Assembly: GCA_964552725.1 (NCBI GenBank)
Contig: CAZKHU010000031.1
Coordinates: 1-28,076 of the forward strand
Direction: 5' to 3'
Length of the DNA: 28,076 bases
DNA from: DYTH01 sp964552725
GTDB taxonomy: Bacteria > Desulfobacterota > Syntrophia > Syntrophales > UBA5619
The notes below the pieces were generated by a model. It made no database searches. It saw only the letters and a list, made by a program, of their open reading frames with translations, and had not been told where the DNA came from. Each line of letters starts with the position of its first letter. The first letter of the stretch is position 1. This document shows, one piece after another, positions 16,084 to 24,628 of the stretch. The position numbers and the translations under genes were made by a program.

Positions 16084-17072
16084 AGCTTCAAAAGCCCTCC
16101 TGTTACGAGCAGATTTAAAAAGGCCAGCGGAATGAGCGCCTTCCAGGATATATTCAACAACTGATCAAACCTGACCCGGGGAAATGTCCATCTGAACCAC
16201 ATCATTACAAAGACAAGAAAATAGGATTTTATGAGAAACCAGACAATACCCGGCAGAAAAGGCCCCTGGTAGCCGCCCAGGAAAAAGGTGACGGTAATGG
16301 CGCTGACGATAAACATATTGGTGTATTCCGCAAGAAAAAACAGGGCAAACATCATCCCTGAATATTCGGTATGATAGCCGGCAACCAGCTCGCTTTCCGC
16401 CTCCGGCAAATCGAACGGGGTGCGGTTGGTCTCCGCAACGCTGGAAATAAAATAGATGACGAAGGCAACCGGCTGCAGAACGACGAACCAGACGCCCTTT
16501 TGCGCCTCGACAACATCCTTGAGCGACAGGGAGTTCGTCATCATGACAACGGCCAGAAGCGACAACAGCAGCGGAATCTCGTAGGCGACGCTCTGGGCGA
16601 TGCTTCTGATCGCTCCGATCAGCGAATATTTGTTGTTGGATCCCCACCCGGCCATCAGGATGGCAAGTACCGTAAAAGAGGAAAAGGCGAGAATAACGAG
16701 AATCCCCACATTGATATCCTTGACCTGCAGGAAGGAATCGAACGGAATTACCACAAAGGCGACCAAGACCGGGATGAAAATCATGATCGGCCCGAGATAA
16801 AAGATGGGTTTGTCGACATTGCGCGGGGTAATGATCTCCTTGCCGAGAAGCTTCAACGCGTCGGCAAGCGGCTGGATAAGACCGTACGGGCCGACCTCTT
16901 TGGGCCCGATCCGGAGCTGCATGTGCCCCGCCACTTTTCTTTCCGCCCAGGTCAGGATCAGGGCATTAAAAACGACAAAGACAAACGCGGCGAGGAGGCC
17001 GACCGCAATCTTTACAATTTCCAGATCGAAAAATCGCAGATTAATGTCCATAATCTTCACTATCTGTTCCAT
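16080..17072 (-). CDS. nuoH: NADH-quinone oxidoreductase subunit H
   Basis: A 330-residue, eight-helix subunit that forms the quinone chamber with NuoB and NuoD. Signatures include TWAERKVAGHMQLRIGP, GPYGLIQPLADALKLLGKE and the acidic loop AETNRTPFDLPEAESELVAG followed by GYHTEYSG. All expected segments are present and the length is normal. It starts 26 bp after nuoCD; in a standard operon nuoE, nuoF and nuoG would lie in this gap, and they are absent. Confidence 0.96.
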   Translation of the reverse strand: MEQIVKIMDINLRFFDLEIVKIAVGLLAAFVFVVFNALILTWAERKVAGHMQLRIGPKEVGPYGLIQPLADALKLLGKEIITPRNVDKPIFYLGPIMIFIPVLVAFVVIPFDSFLQVKDINVGILVILAFSSFTVLAILMAGWGSNNKYSLIGAIRSIAQSVAYEIPLLLSLLAVVMMTNSLSLKDVVEAQKGVWFVVLQPVAFVIYFISSVAETNRTPFDLPEAESELVAGYHTEYSGMMFALFFLAEYTNMFIVSAITVTFFLGGYQGPFLPGIVWFLIKSYFLVFVMMWFRWTFPRVRFDQLLNISWKALIPLAFLNLLVTGGLLKL

Positions 17073-17098
17073 TTGGCCATCACATTTTTATCCTGCAT

Positions 17099-18673
17099 TT
17101 ATCGGTCTATCTCCGGGATTACCAGGTCAATGCTGCCCAGAATGGCAACGGCATCGGACAGCAGGTTGCCCTTCGCCAACTCGGGGAATATCATAAGATT
17201 GGAAAAAGAGGGAACCCGCCATTTCATCCGGTAGGGCTTGTCGCTTTCATCGCTGACAATGTAGATTCCCAACTCGCCGCGGGGGGTTTCAACAACATGA
17301 TAGAGATCCCCTTTGCGGGGCTTGAGCTTCTTCGGCGCCTTTTCAACTATGAAGGGCCCGTCCGGGAGCCTCGCTATCGCCTGCTCGATGATGTCCAGGG
17401 ATGTCTCCATCTCCCTGATTCTTATATGATACATATCAAGCGCATCGCCGTTGCTTCCGGTGGGAATCTCAAAATCCAGATCCGGGTAGGCGGCATAAGG
17501 CTCCTTTTTCCGCAGATCCATACCGATACCCGCTCCGCGTAAAACCGGACCGGAAACGGCGTATTTTCGCGCCCTTTCCTTTTCGATTACGCCTATGCCC
17601 CTGGTGCGGTTGATAAAGATGACATTGCCGCCCACGAGTTTCTCATAAAGCGGAAAGCGCCCCCGCATACGGGCAATGACGGCCTTTGTCCCCGCGATAA
17701 AGGCGTCATCCACGTCGTTGTAAAGACCGCCGAAGCGGAAATAGCAGTAGGTCAGCCGGGAACCGGTGACGGCCTCCAGAACGTCCTGAATATGCTCCCT
17801 GTCGTCGAAGGCGTAGAGGAACGGGGAAAGCCCTCCCAGATCGGCAAGATAGGCCCCTACCCAAAGAAGGTGGCTGCAGATTCTGTTCAATTCCGTGGCA
17901 ATTATCCGCACGTAATGGGCGCGCGCCGGGACGTCAATCCCGGCCAGACGCTCGACCGCCGTGACGTACCCCAGGTTAAACGACATCGCCCCCAGATAGT
18001 CCATCCGCCCGGTGTTGGGAAGGAACTGATAATAGGTCCGATTTTCCGCCATCTTCTCCTGCATGCGGTGCAAATAACCGAGTACCGGATACGCTTCTTC
18101 GATATACTCGCCATCCATCCTCAGAACAACCCGCAAAACGCCATGAGTGCTCGGATGCTGGGGACCCATATTGACAATTAACGCGTCCTCCCGCTGCTCC
18201 GGCGAAAACGAGCCCAACACCTCCTTGTCTTCGGCGGCAACCGGAACATTGGCCTTCCGCAGCGGATAAAAGTCTATTCCCTCATGCAGAAACAGGTAGG
18301 TCATATCTGGGTGGCCATCGAAACGAACGCCATAAAACTCGTGAATCTCCCGCTCATACCAGCGGGCGCAATCATAAATTTTTGAAAGCGTCGGGGCGGC
18401 GGGCTGGGAGGGATCGAGCTTCAGGGTGACTTTCACCTTGCAGAGGGAGGAATGGCTGCTGAAAATATAGACGATTTCGAGATATTCCCTGTAGTCAACC
18501 CCCAGCTCAACGGCGAGGTAAAAATGCCGTTCATCGAAAAAACCCGCCACCTCCAGGATATCTTTCGCCGTTAAATCCACCGAAAGGTGATAGCCGCATT
18601 GGGGGTAGCTTTCCTCAATTATCGTCAGATCGGCAAATGCCGCTTTCAGCTCCGCTTTTATTTTATCTACCAT
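17099..18673 (-). CDS. nuoCD: NADH-quinone oxidoreductase fused subunits C and D
   Basis: A 524-residue fusion. NuoC is about residues 1-145 (WYEREIHEFYGVRFDGHPDM, 105-124) and NuoD about 160-524. The quinone-site His lies in GPQHPSTHGVLR (His173/His177) and the quinone-site Tyr in GRMDYLGAMSFN (Tyr226). The paired CxxC motifs that bind nickel-iron in related hydrogenase large subunits are absent, so this is a quinone-type complex and not an energy-converting hydrogenase. C-D fusions are known from Enterobacteria and several other lineages. The start has a GTGGAG box and overlaps the nuoB stop by 7 bp. Confidence 0.95.
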   Translation of the reverse strand: MVDKIKAELKAAFADLTIIEESYPQCGYHLSVDLTAKDILEVAGFFDERHFYLAVELGVDYREYLEIVYIFSSHSSLCKVKVTLKLDPSQPAAPTLSKIYDCARWYEREIHEFYGVRFDGHPDMTYLFLHEGIDFYPLRKANVPVAAEDKEVLGSFSPEQREDALIVNMGPQHPSTHGVLRVVLRMDGEYIEEAYPVLGYLHRMQEKMAENRTYYQFLPNTGRMDYLGAMSFNLGYVTAVERLAGIDVPARAHYVRIIATELNRICSHLLWVGAYLADLGGLSPFLYAFDDREHIQDVLEAVTGSRLTYCYFRFGGLYNDVDDAFIAGTKAVIARMRGRFPLYEKLVGGNVIFINRTRGIGVIEKERARKYAVSGPVLRGAGIGMDLRKKEPYAAYPDLDFEIPTGSNGDALDMYHIRIREMETSLDIIEQAIARLPDGPFIVEKAPKKLKPRKGDLYHVVETPRGELGIYIVSDESDKPYRMKWRVPSFSNLMIFPELAKGNLLSDAVAILGSIDLVIPEIDR

Positions 18674-19113
18674 CGCTCCACCGGTCCCGGGAATCTTCTT
18701 TTCCCTGTTATCTTTTCCTCGAGTTTCAGAAAACCTTCGAGAAGTCCTTCAGGCCGCGGCGGACAGCCGGGAACGTACACATCTACCGGAACAAGCTTAT
18801 CGACGCCCTCGATCAAGTTGTACTGTCCTTCAAAAACGAACGGGCCGCCGGAAATAGCGCAATTGCCCATTGCAATCACCCATTTCGGCGAGGGCATCTG
18901 CTCATAGAGGGTGAGAAGAACGGGGGCCATCTTCTTCGTTACGGTACCCGAGACAATCATCAGATCCGCCTGACGGGGGGAGGGTCTGAAAACGCCGGCC
19001 CCGAACCGGTCGATATCAAAACGGGCCATAGCGGCGGACATCATCTCTATCGCGCAGCAGGCGAGCCCGAAGGTCACCGGCCACAGGGAATTGGCCCGCG
19101 CCAGAGCGAGCAC
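18667..19113 (-). CDS. nuoB: NADH-quinone oxidoreductase subunit B
   Basis: A subunit of about 148 residues that binds cluster N2, the last iron-sulfur centre before quinone. Cluster ligands are visible in GLACCAIEMM (adjacent Cys), MGNCAISGGPF and PGCPPRPEGLLEG. The N-terminus is uncertain. The first usable codon is GTG at 19113, but family-like sequence (VSFAVLDKVLALARANSLWP) continues in frame for about ten codons upstream without an ATG, GTG or TTG. A CTG at 19122 or another rare start is possible. It begins about 20 bp after nuoA and overlaps nuoCD by 7 bp. Confidence 0.93.
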   Translation of the reverse strand: MLALARANSLWPVTFGLACCAIEMMSAAMARFDIDRFGAGVFRPSPRQADLMIVSGTVTKKMAPVLLTLYEQMPSPKWVIAMGNCAISGGPFVFEGQYNLIEGVDKLVPVDVYVPGCPPRPEGLLEGFLKLEEKITGKRRFPGPVERW

Positions 19114-19133
19114 CTTGTCCAGAACAGCAAAAC

Positions 19134-19517
19134 TTACAGGTGGGAGATTTTCCTTTTCCAGGTAAACACCCCTTTCCCCCAGGCATAAATTACAGCCAGG
19201 GCAAGAATTATGACAAAGGAAAACAATGCGTAAAATTCATGCATCCTCTCCCCTCTCGCATAACTCAAGGCTACGGGGAAAAGATAGAGAACGTCGACAT
19301 CAAAGGCAATAAAAATCAGTGCGTATATGTAATAATGGATGCCGTATTTTACCCGGGCGCTGCCGAACGGCGGGATGCCGCATTCGTATGTGCTCTGTGT
19401 ATTTTCGCCTCTGGTTTTGGGAGCGAGGAGGTGGGGCAGAACAATGGAAAAAAGTGCAAAAAGGATTGCGACCAGACTGAAAAGGGCAACCGGTGTGAAT
19501 TCTTCTAAATTAGTCAT
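19134..19517 (-). CDS. nuoA: NADH-quinone oxidoreductase subunit A
   Basis: A 127-residue three-helix subunit next to the quinone site. The conserved loop YECGIPPFGSARVKYGIHYY (Cys near residue 46) and the acidic FIAFDVDVLYLFP helix are plain. ATG 19517 is preferred, with GGAATTGAG upstream. A TTG seven codons earlier is possible but has a poor box. It is the first gene of the nuo operon, about 155 bp after the antiporter gene upstream, and has its own putative promoter. Confidence 0.94.
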   Translation of the reverse strand: MTNLEEFTPVALFSLVAILFALFSIVLPHLLAPKTRGENTQSTYECGIPPFGSARVKYGIHYYIYALIFIAFDVDVLYLFPVALSYARGERMHEFYALFSFVIILALAVIYAWGKGVFTWKRKISHL

Positions 19518-19580
19518 GATAAACTCAATTCCAATCAAGATGCGCCTGAACCGTTCAAAGGCTCCCTTAGTTCAACGGTG

Positions 19581-19609
19581 CGTCTAACAATCAAGCCGCT
19601 CATTGTCAA
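19581..19609 (-). promoter_or_regulatory. Putative extended -10 promoter of the nuo operon
   Basis: On the minus strand a perfect TTGACA (19609-19604) is followed after 17 bp by TAGACG (19586-19581), with TG one base upstream of it (19589-19588), the extended -10 pattern. The expected start is near 19574, leaving a leader of about 57 nt. The -10 itself matches TATAAT at only three positions. The same TTGACA, 14 nt, TGnTAGA layout is found before mrpE. Confidence 0.5.
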
Positions 19610-19625
19610 GATTTTTTTCTCTTGA
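19606..19625. promoter_or_regulatory. Inverted repeat TCAAGA-N8-TCTTGA overlapping the nuo -35
   Basis: The plus strand reads TCAAGA (19606-19611), eight bases TTTTTTTC, then TCTTGA (19620-19625): perfect 6-bp arms that cover four bases of the -35 hexamer. It could be an operator. The spacer A/T run makes it a poor terminator in either direction. It may also be chance. Confidence 0.3.
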
Positions 19626-19671
19626 AGCGCGAAAGAATTGGCCAACTTTTTAATCCGCTTGCCTTTGTAAA

Positions 19672-21393
19672 CTACACAAGCCATCCCCACCCGGCAAACA
19701 GCAGAAAACAAAGGAGCGTCAAGACAATCAAGACTCCCACGGCCGGCCGATAATCGTCCGGACTATAGTCCCTGCTGTCGACGCTGCCGAGAAAAAAAGA
19801 AAGAGGGTTCCGGCTGATTGCAGCAAGGCTGCGGACAAAATTGTCAATAAACTTGTCCACCCGGTTGAAAACCGCCTCCACATTCACAGTAAAAATTCTT
19901 TCGGCCAGTTTCGCCGGCTTCCGGTATAACCAGTCGACATCAAGGGCGATCCCCGCTTCTCCGGCAACCTTTTTCCGATAAATCCAGAAGGCGACAAACG
20001 TAAAAATCAATATCTGAGAGGTTTCGGTGAGATGGTTAAGTGTGTATGGCACAAAAGGGACGCGAAAAGGCAGCATCTCATACAAAAGGTCAGGCATGAC
20101 CCCGAATAATACGCAGAAAAAGGCCGCAACGGCCATCGCTAAATACATGTTCAGATGCAAAGCGGTCGGCGTCAATCCCCGCTCCTCGCCAAACCAGGTA
20201 TAATAAGGCAGCTTCAAGCCGGTATGTAAGAAAGTCCCTACAGAAGCAAGTGTCAGCAGGAGCCAGACGATGGTGTAATGCGCCTCCCCTGCTGCGGCAA
20301 TGACCATCGATTTGCTGATGAAGCCGTTAAAAAGGGGAAAACCGGAAATAGAAAACGCGCCGATCATATACAGCCAGAAAACAAGGGGCTGCTTTTTCGC
20401 CAGACCGCCCAACTCGGTCATTTTGCTCTTTCCCGTGGTAAAGATGACGCTTCCTGCCCCCATAAAAAGAAGCGACTTATAAAGTATGTGACTGAAGGCA
20501 TGGGCTGCCGCCCCGTTAATCGCCAGTTGCGTCCCGATTCCGGCGCCGGCAACCATGTAACCCACCTGACTGATAATGTGGTACGACAGGAGTCCGCGAA
20601 TGTCGTTCGCCAGAACGGCAAATACAACTCCGTAAAGCGCCATGAAAACGCCGAGAAAAATGAGAACCTCCCAGCCGGGGAATATCCTCAGCAGGACATA
20701 AACGGCAGTTTTTGTAGTCAGGGCGCTCAAAAAGACAGCGCCCGTCACCGTCGCCTTCGGATAGGCATCGGGAAGCCAGGCATGCAGCGGCACAACCGCG
20801 GCATTCAATGCGACCCCAGCCAAAATCAGCCAGGAGGAAAATGAGCCGCCGGGTGGAAGCTGTTCGATCAGGATGCGGCCGGTCTCCGCGGTATGCATAA
20901 GAATTCCGGCCAGCAGAAGCGCGCCGCCAAAGAGATGAAAGAGCAGATAACGCATCCCCGCCCGGCCGGATTCCTCGGTTTTACTCGCCCAGACCAGATA
21001 TGCGGAAGGAAGACTCATCAGCTCCCAGAAGAAAAACAGGGTAAGAAAATCACCGGCAAACGTAACGCCGACAGCGCCGGCGGCATACAGCAGGGCTGCC
21101 GTCTGTTCAGCAGTTTCCCGGACGTGAAACGCAAAAATTGCACCGATGAGGGTAATCAGCGCAAAGATCATCCCGAAGACCCGGCTTAGGCTGTCAACCT
21201 TGAATAAGACAAGTTGATAGTCCATAAACTTCAGCGTGAGGTTTATGCCGACCGGGGCAAACCAGACGGCCATCAAGGCAAGAAGCGGAACGACAAGCGT
21301 GGCGTAAGGGCGCGACAGCCTTGGCAGGAAAGGCAGAATCAGGGCGCCGGCAGCCATGATGATAAACGGGGCGACGTTTGCTTCACTTCCCAT
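19672..21393 (-). CDS. Large antiporter-like subunit (MrpA N-terminal/NuoL type) of the mrp operon
   Basis: A 573-residue proton-antiporter membrane protein closing the mrp operon. Core residues are Glu124 (FFWELMSLPS, TM5), Lys228 (LTTKTAVYVLLR, TM8), HILYKSLLFMGAG and GFISKSMVIAAAG (TM12 Lys). Asn197 replaces the TM7 Lys (ALNAAVVPLHAWLPDAY), exactly as in the nuo-embedded paralogue. The C-terminal part (DVDWLYRKPAKLAERIF, then a soluble stretch and one last helix) parallels that paralogue but lacks its LQTGRVQ NuoL tail. It has no MbhD/MbhE-like C-terminus, so it stands for only the antiporter part of MrpA. GGGAGGA precedes the ATG; the gene overlaps the small gene by 11 bp. Confidence 0.87.
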   Translation of the reverse strand: MGSEANVAPFIIMAAGALILPFLPRLSRPYATLVVPLLALMAVWFAPVGINLTLKFMDYQLVLFKVDSLSRVFGMIFALITLIGAIFAFHVRETAEQTAALLYAAGAVGVTFAGDFLTLFFFWELMSLPSAYLVWASKTEESGRAGMRYLLFHLFGGALLLAGILMHTAETGRILIEQLPPGGSFSSWLILAGVALNAAVVPLHAWLPDAYPKATVTGAVFLSALTTKTAVYVLLRIFPGWEVLIFLGVFMALYGVVFAVLANDIRGLLSYHIISQVGYMVAGAGIGTQLAINGAAAHAFSHILYKSLLFMGAGSVIFTTGKSKMTELGGLAKKQPLVFWLYMIGAFSISGFPLFNGFISKSMVIAAAGEAHYTIVWLLLTLASVGTFLHTGLKLPYYTWFGEERGLTPTALHLNMYLAMAVAAFFCVLFGVMPDLLYEMLPFRVPFVPYTLNHLTETSQILIFTFVAFWIYRKKVAGEAGIALDVDWLYRKPAKLAERIFTVNVEAVFNRVDKFIDNFVRSLAAISRNPLSFFLGSVDSRDYSPDDYRPAVGVLIVLTLLCFLLFAGWGWLV

Positions 21394-21601
21394 CGTAGTA
21401 GTCCTCCCGTTTGCACAAAAGAATTCTGCCCAGAAATTTTGAAAACACTATTATCAATAAACAACCGAAAAAACCAAACAGGGCGAAGAACCCGGGAATC
21501 GCACTCCACCATCCATGAGTCTCCTCGCCGGCGGAGATGAAACCGGCCGCGATGGAAAGAGCGCCGCCCATTCCCAGAAGTGCCCAGCGCAATTTATTCA
21601 T
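21383..21601 (-). CDS. Small two-helix membrane protein of the mrp triplet
   Basis: A 72-residue protein with two hydrophobic helices (about 5-24 and 36-56) joined by a loop containing GEETHGWWSAIP, and a polar end CKREDYYDGK. It was not recognised as a named family. It matches the 82-residue protein at 13010-13258 in gene position, size, topology and the pattern EExH, IPxF, LF, FSK, IL, KxEDYY. Its ATG overlaps the stop of the preceding D-like gene (ATGA) and its 3' end overlaps the next gene by 11 bp, so it is very likely translated. A structural or assembly role in the antiporter module is inferred. Confidence 0.82.
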   Translation of the reverse strand: MNKLRWALLGMGGALSIAAGFISAGEETHGWWSAIPGFFALFGFFGCLLIIVFSKFLGRILLCKREDYYDGK

Positions 21602-23100
21602 GATCCGGTTACCCCCAATATGCTGCCGCTGACCTGGACGGCAAGGCTGTAGAAATGAAGAAACAGATCGGGACGAATCCCCCATAAGATCGATAAAAAG
21701 GCCGTAACTGCAAGCGGAATTACCATTGCCGGGGATGCCTCTCCCTTTGGAAAAGGCGCGGAGGGACTCTTGAAAAAGGCCCGATAAACAACAGGGGCAA
21801 AATATCCGGCATTGAGAATGCCGCTCAGTAAAAGCACTGCCAGCGGTACAACGGAACCGGACTGCAAAGATCCCAGTCCCAACTGCCACTTACTGACAAA
21901 GCCGTTGAGCGGCGGGAGTCCCGCCAGTCCGATCGCGCCGATGGTAAAGGCCCCCATCGTCCAGGGCATAACCCTCCCGATCCCATCGAGTTCACTGATT
22001 TTTTCCTTATGGTGCGTCACATAAATCGCCCCGGCGCAAAAAAAGAGCGTGATTTTCATCGTCGCGTGGCTGGCGATATGGAGCAGACTGCCGACAAGCG
22101 ACGCGGGCGAAAGCAGAGCCGCGCCGAGAACAATATAAGACAAGTGCCCTACTGTCGAATAGGCCAGGCGATGTTTCAGGTTATCCTGTCGGAAGGCCAG
22201 CAGTGAGGCAAGAATGATCGTAACACCGGCGAAGATCGCCAATATGATATTCAGATCGAATTGCCGCATTAATTGCGGCCCGAAGACAAAACCAACAACC
22301 CGCACAACGCCGAACACGCCGGATTTGACCACCGCAACGGCGTGCAAGAGGGCGCTGACGGGGGTCGGAGCAACCATCGCCGCGGGAAGCCAGCTATGCA
22401 GCGGCATGATGGCGGCTTTCACCCCGACGCCGCCGATAAAAAGGGCAAAAAGGAACAAAACCGTGCCCGGCGAAAGCAAGACACCGCCAAAAATTCCCCC
22501 GGCTTTGAAATCCAGCGTCCCGGCCAGCCGATATGTCCAGGCAGTGGCGGCAATCAACAACACCCCCGCGGTAAGGGTATATGCAAGGTATTTCCTGCCC
22601 GCCGCTATGGCCACTGGAGTTTCTTTATGGATCACCAGAGGATAGGTGGCTATGGTCAGTATCTCGTAGAAAAAGATAAACGTCAGCAGGTTGGCGGAAA
22701 AGGCGACGCCGATGGTCGCGGAAAGACAGATCGCGAAGCTTGCAAAATACCGGGTCTGTTTATGCTCGTTCAAACCCCGGACATAGCCGATCGAGTAAAT
22801 CGAGGTCAACATCCAGAGTCCGGAGGCGATCAGCGCAAAAAATACGCCAAAGGAGTCGGCTTTCAGCGCCAGCGAAATGCCGGGAGATATTTCCCAGAAG
22901 GTGAACTCCGCGACCCTCCCCGCCAAAACGCCCGGCAACAGCAGAAGAATGAAGGAAAATTTTGCAACGCTTGCCGCAAGCGTCCAGAACTCCCGCAGCA
23001 AGGTACGTCTGTCACTCAAAATAATGAGGACAGCCGCTACCAGCGAAACCATAACTGCATAAAGAGGCAGCAACGATCGGTAAATTTCAGAATCGGTCAT
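21598..23100 (-). CDS. Second MrpD/NuoN-like antiporter subunit of the mrp operon
   Basis: A 500-residue, about 14-helix antiporter-like subunit. Glu146 (FIFFYEILTIATYP, TM5), Lys228 (GGVGVKAAIMPLHSWLPAAM, TM7), His253 and Lys259 (LLHAVAVVKSG) and a TM12 Lys (NGFVSKWQLGLG) are intact, so a proton path is plausible. It is paralogous to 13335-14804 across the whole length, including the REFW and EHxQTRY segments near the N-terminus. It follows mrpD by 13 bp and precedes the small gene with an ATGA overlap. Standard seven-gene Mrp operons have only one D subunit; operons with extra D-type genes exist in other bacteria. Confidence 0.88.
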   Translation of the reverse strand: MTDSEIYRSLLPLYAVMVSLVAAVLIILSDRRTLLREFWTLAASVAKFSFILLLLPGVLAGRVAEFTFWEISPGISLALKADSFGVFFALIASGLWMLTSIYSIGYVRGLNEHKQTRYFASFAICLSATIGVAFSANLLTFIFFYEILTIATYPLVIHKETPVAIAAGRKYLAYTLTAGVLLIAATAWTYRLAGTLDFKAGGIFGGVLLSPGTVLFLFALFIGGVGVKAAIMPLHSWLPAAMVAPTPVSALLHAVAVVKSGVFGVVRVVGFVFGPQLMRQFDLNIILAIFAGVTIILASLLAFRQDNLKHRLAYSTVGHLSYIVLGAALLSPASLVGSLLHIASHATMKITLFFCAGAIYVTHHKEKISELDGIGRVMPWTMGAFTIGAIGLAGLPPLNGFVSKWQLGLGSLQSGSVVPLAVLLLSGILNAGYFAPVVYRAFFKSPSAPFPKGEASPAMVIPLAVTAFLSILWGIRPDLFLHFYSLAVQVSGSILGVTGS

Positions 23101-23113
23101 TTTTTCTCGTCCA

Positions 23114-24628
23114 TTACATTCCCGGCGGGATGATGTTCTGGATAATTCCTTTCACAATAGCCGAGTTAAACAAACCTATAACAATAAGTGAAAAGGAAAG
23201 GACAACAACAGGAATTGTCAGAGAATAAGCCTCTTTTCCGGCAAATGAGCCTCTGTCCTTTTCATTTTCCTGGGAGCCGGCTCCCTCCGTCGCGCGGGCT
23301 GGCGGCGACTTGAGATATATATTTTCAAGTATCCGGAAAAAATAAACGGCATTCAAAAGGCTGCTTGCCATGATCACCGCCAGAAAAATCCAGTTGCCCT
23401 TGTCCACAGCGCCCAGCGCCAGGTACCACTTGCTGAAAAAACCGGCGGTGGGCGGCAGGCCGATCATCGAAAGGGCGGCCACCGTAAAGGCGGCCGTCGT
23501 CCAGGGCAGTTTTTTCCGGCAGGTGGAGTCCAGCTTTTCGATATCGGAATGGCCCATTTTTTTTCTCAGATTGGCGGCAACGAGAAACAAGGAACCTTTC
23601 ATGAAGGCATGGTTCAGGATATGCAGCACCGCGCCGATATAGCCCAGCGGATTGGCCATCCCGATCCCCAGACCGATATAGCCGATTTGCGCGACGCTGC
23701 TGTAGGCAAGCATCCTCTTCAGCTCTTTCTGGGCTATCGCCATCACGGAACCGTAGATGATGCCCGCCGCCGAAAGCCAGGCGACAAAATCGGCAATGGG
23801 GAACACCCGGTCGACAAAGGAAACGCCGAAGACGAAAAACATAATCCGGATAATCACATAGGCGCCGATTTTTGTGCCGATCGGGGCAATGAGCGCCGAT
23901 GAGGTGGAGGGGGCATAGGTGTATGAATCGGGGAGCCAGCCGTGGAGAGGAAAAAGCGCCATCTTTATCCCAATGCCCACCACCATAAGCGTCAGGGCAA
24001 CGTCTACCGCAGGATTCCGGCCAATCAGGGGCAGGATCGCTTTCACATCCGCCATATTCAGGGAACCGGTAACCATGTAAAGAAAACCTATGCCGATCAG
24101 GTAGAAGGAAGCGCCCACGGTTCCCATTATCAGGTAACGGAAGGCCGCAACCGGCGCCTTTCGTTCGCCTATTCCGATCAGGCCGTACGCGGCGAGCGAG
24201 AATATTTCGATAAATACGTAAAGATTGAACAGATCTCCGGTGATGATTATGCCATTTGCCCCGCAGAGGAAAAGCAGCGTCAGGGCATAATACGGAACCG
24301 GCTTCTCGGTAATTTCCGCTGCCTGTAAGCCTTTTGAATGCCAGATAACAAAAAAGGCGACAACATTCACAACCAGGGCGATAAATGCGGAAAGAGGATC
24401 AAGAACGTACTCAATGCCGAGTGGGGGAATCCAGCCGCCGAAATGATATGAGATGCGAGCGCCATCCAGAATCCGGGCAAGATTGTAAAATGACAGAACA
24501 ACAGAAAAAAAAGAAGCCGCCGCCGCGATGGGAAAGGCAAGTTTCTCTTTTTTAAGCGCCAGAACCGGGATCGAAATCGCGGTTGCAAGCAGTGTCAATG
24601 GAATAAGCGCCGGGGAATTCTGGATCAT
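23114..24628 (-). CDS. mrpD: Na+/H+ antiporter subunit MrpD
   Basis: A 504-residue antiporter subunit with the MrpD/MbhH profile: ITGDLFNLYVFIEIFSLAAY (Glu141, TM5), GIGIKMALFPLHGWLPDSY (Lys222, TM7), APIGTKIGAYVIIRI (Lys253, TM8) and GLPPTAGFFSKWYLALGA (TM12 Lys). A loop of about 25 residues rich in charged residues near 450-475 (KSPPARATEG...) precedes the last helices. It overlaps mrpC by 4 bp. In Mrp complexes MrpD and MrpA are the two ion-translocating subunits. It is distinct from the two triplet D-like proteins. Confidence 0.93.
   Translation of the reverse strand: MIQNSPALIPLTLLATAISIPVLALKKEKLAFPIAAAASFFSVVLSFYNLARILDGARISYHFGGWIPPLGIEYVLDPLSAFIALVVNVVAFFVIWHSKGLQAAEITEKPVPYYALTLLFLCGANGIIITGDLFNLYVFIEIFSLAAYGLIGIGERKAPVAAFRYLIMGTVGASFYLIGIGFLYMVTGSLNMADVKAILPLIGRNPAVDVALTLMVVGIGIKMALFPLHGWLPDSYTYAPSTSSALIAPIGTKIGAYVIIRIMFFVFGVSFVDRVFPIADFVAWLSAAGIIYGSVMAIAQKELKRMLAYSSVAQIGYIGLGIGMANPLGYIGAVLHILNHAFMKGSLFLVAANLRKKMGHSDIEKLDSTCRKKLPWTTAAFTVAALSMIGLPPTAGFFSKWYLALGAVDKGNWIFLAVIMASSLLNAVYFFRILENIYLKSPPARATEGAGSQENEKDRGSFAGKEAYSLTIPVVVLSFSLIVIGLFNSAIVKGIIQNIIPPGM

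Noticed and set aside
17099..18673. Possibility that the NuoCD/NuoB-like proteins belong to an energy-converting [NiFe] hydrogenase, given the Mbh-like gene order upstream
   Set aside because: The NuoD part lacks both CxxC nickel-ligand motifs and keeps the quinone-site His and Tyr; nuoA, nuoJ and a full NuoL-M-N set are present. It is a quinone-type complex I.
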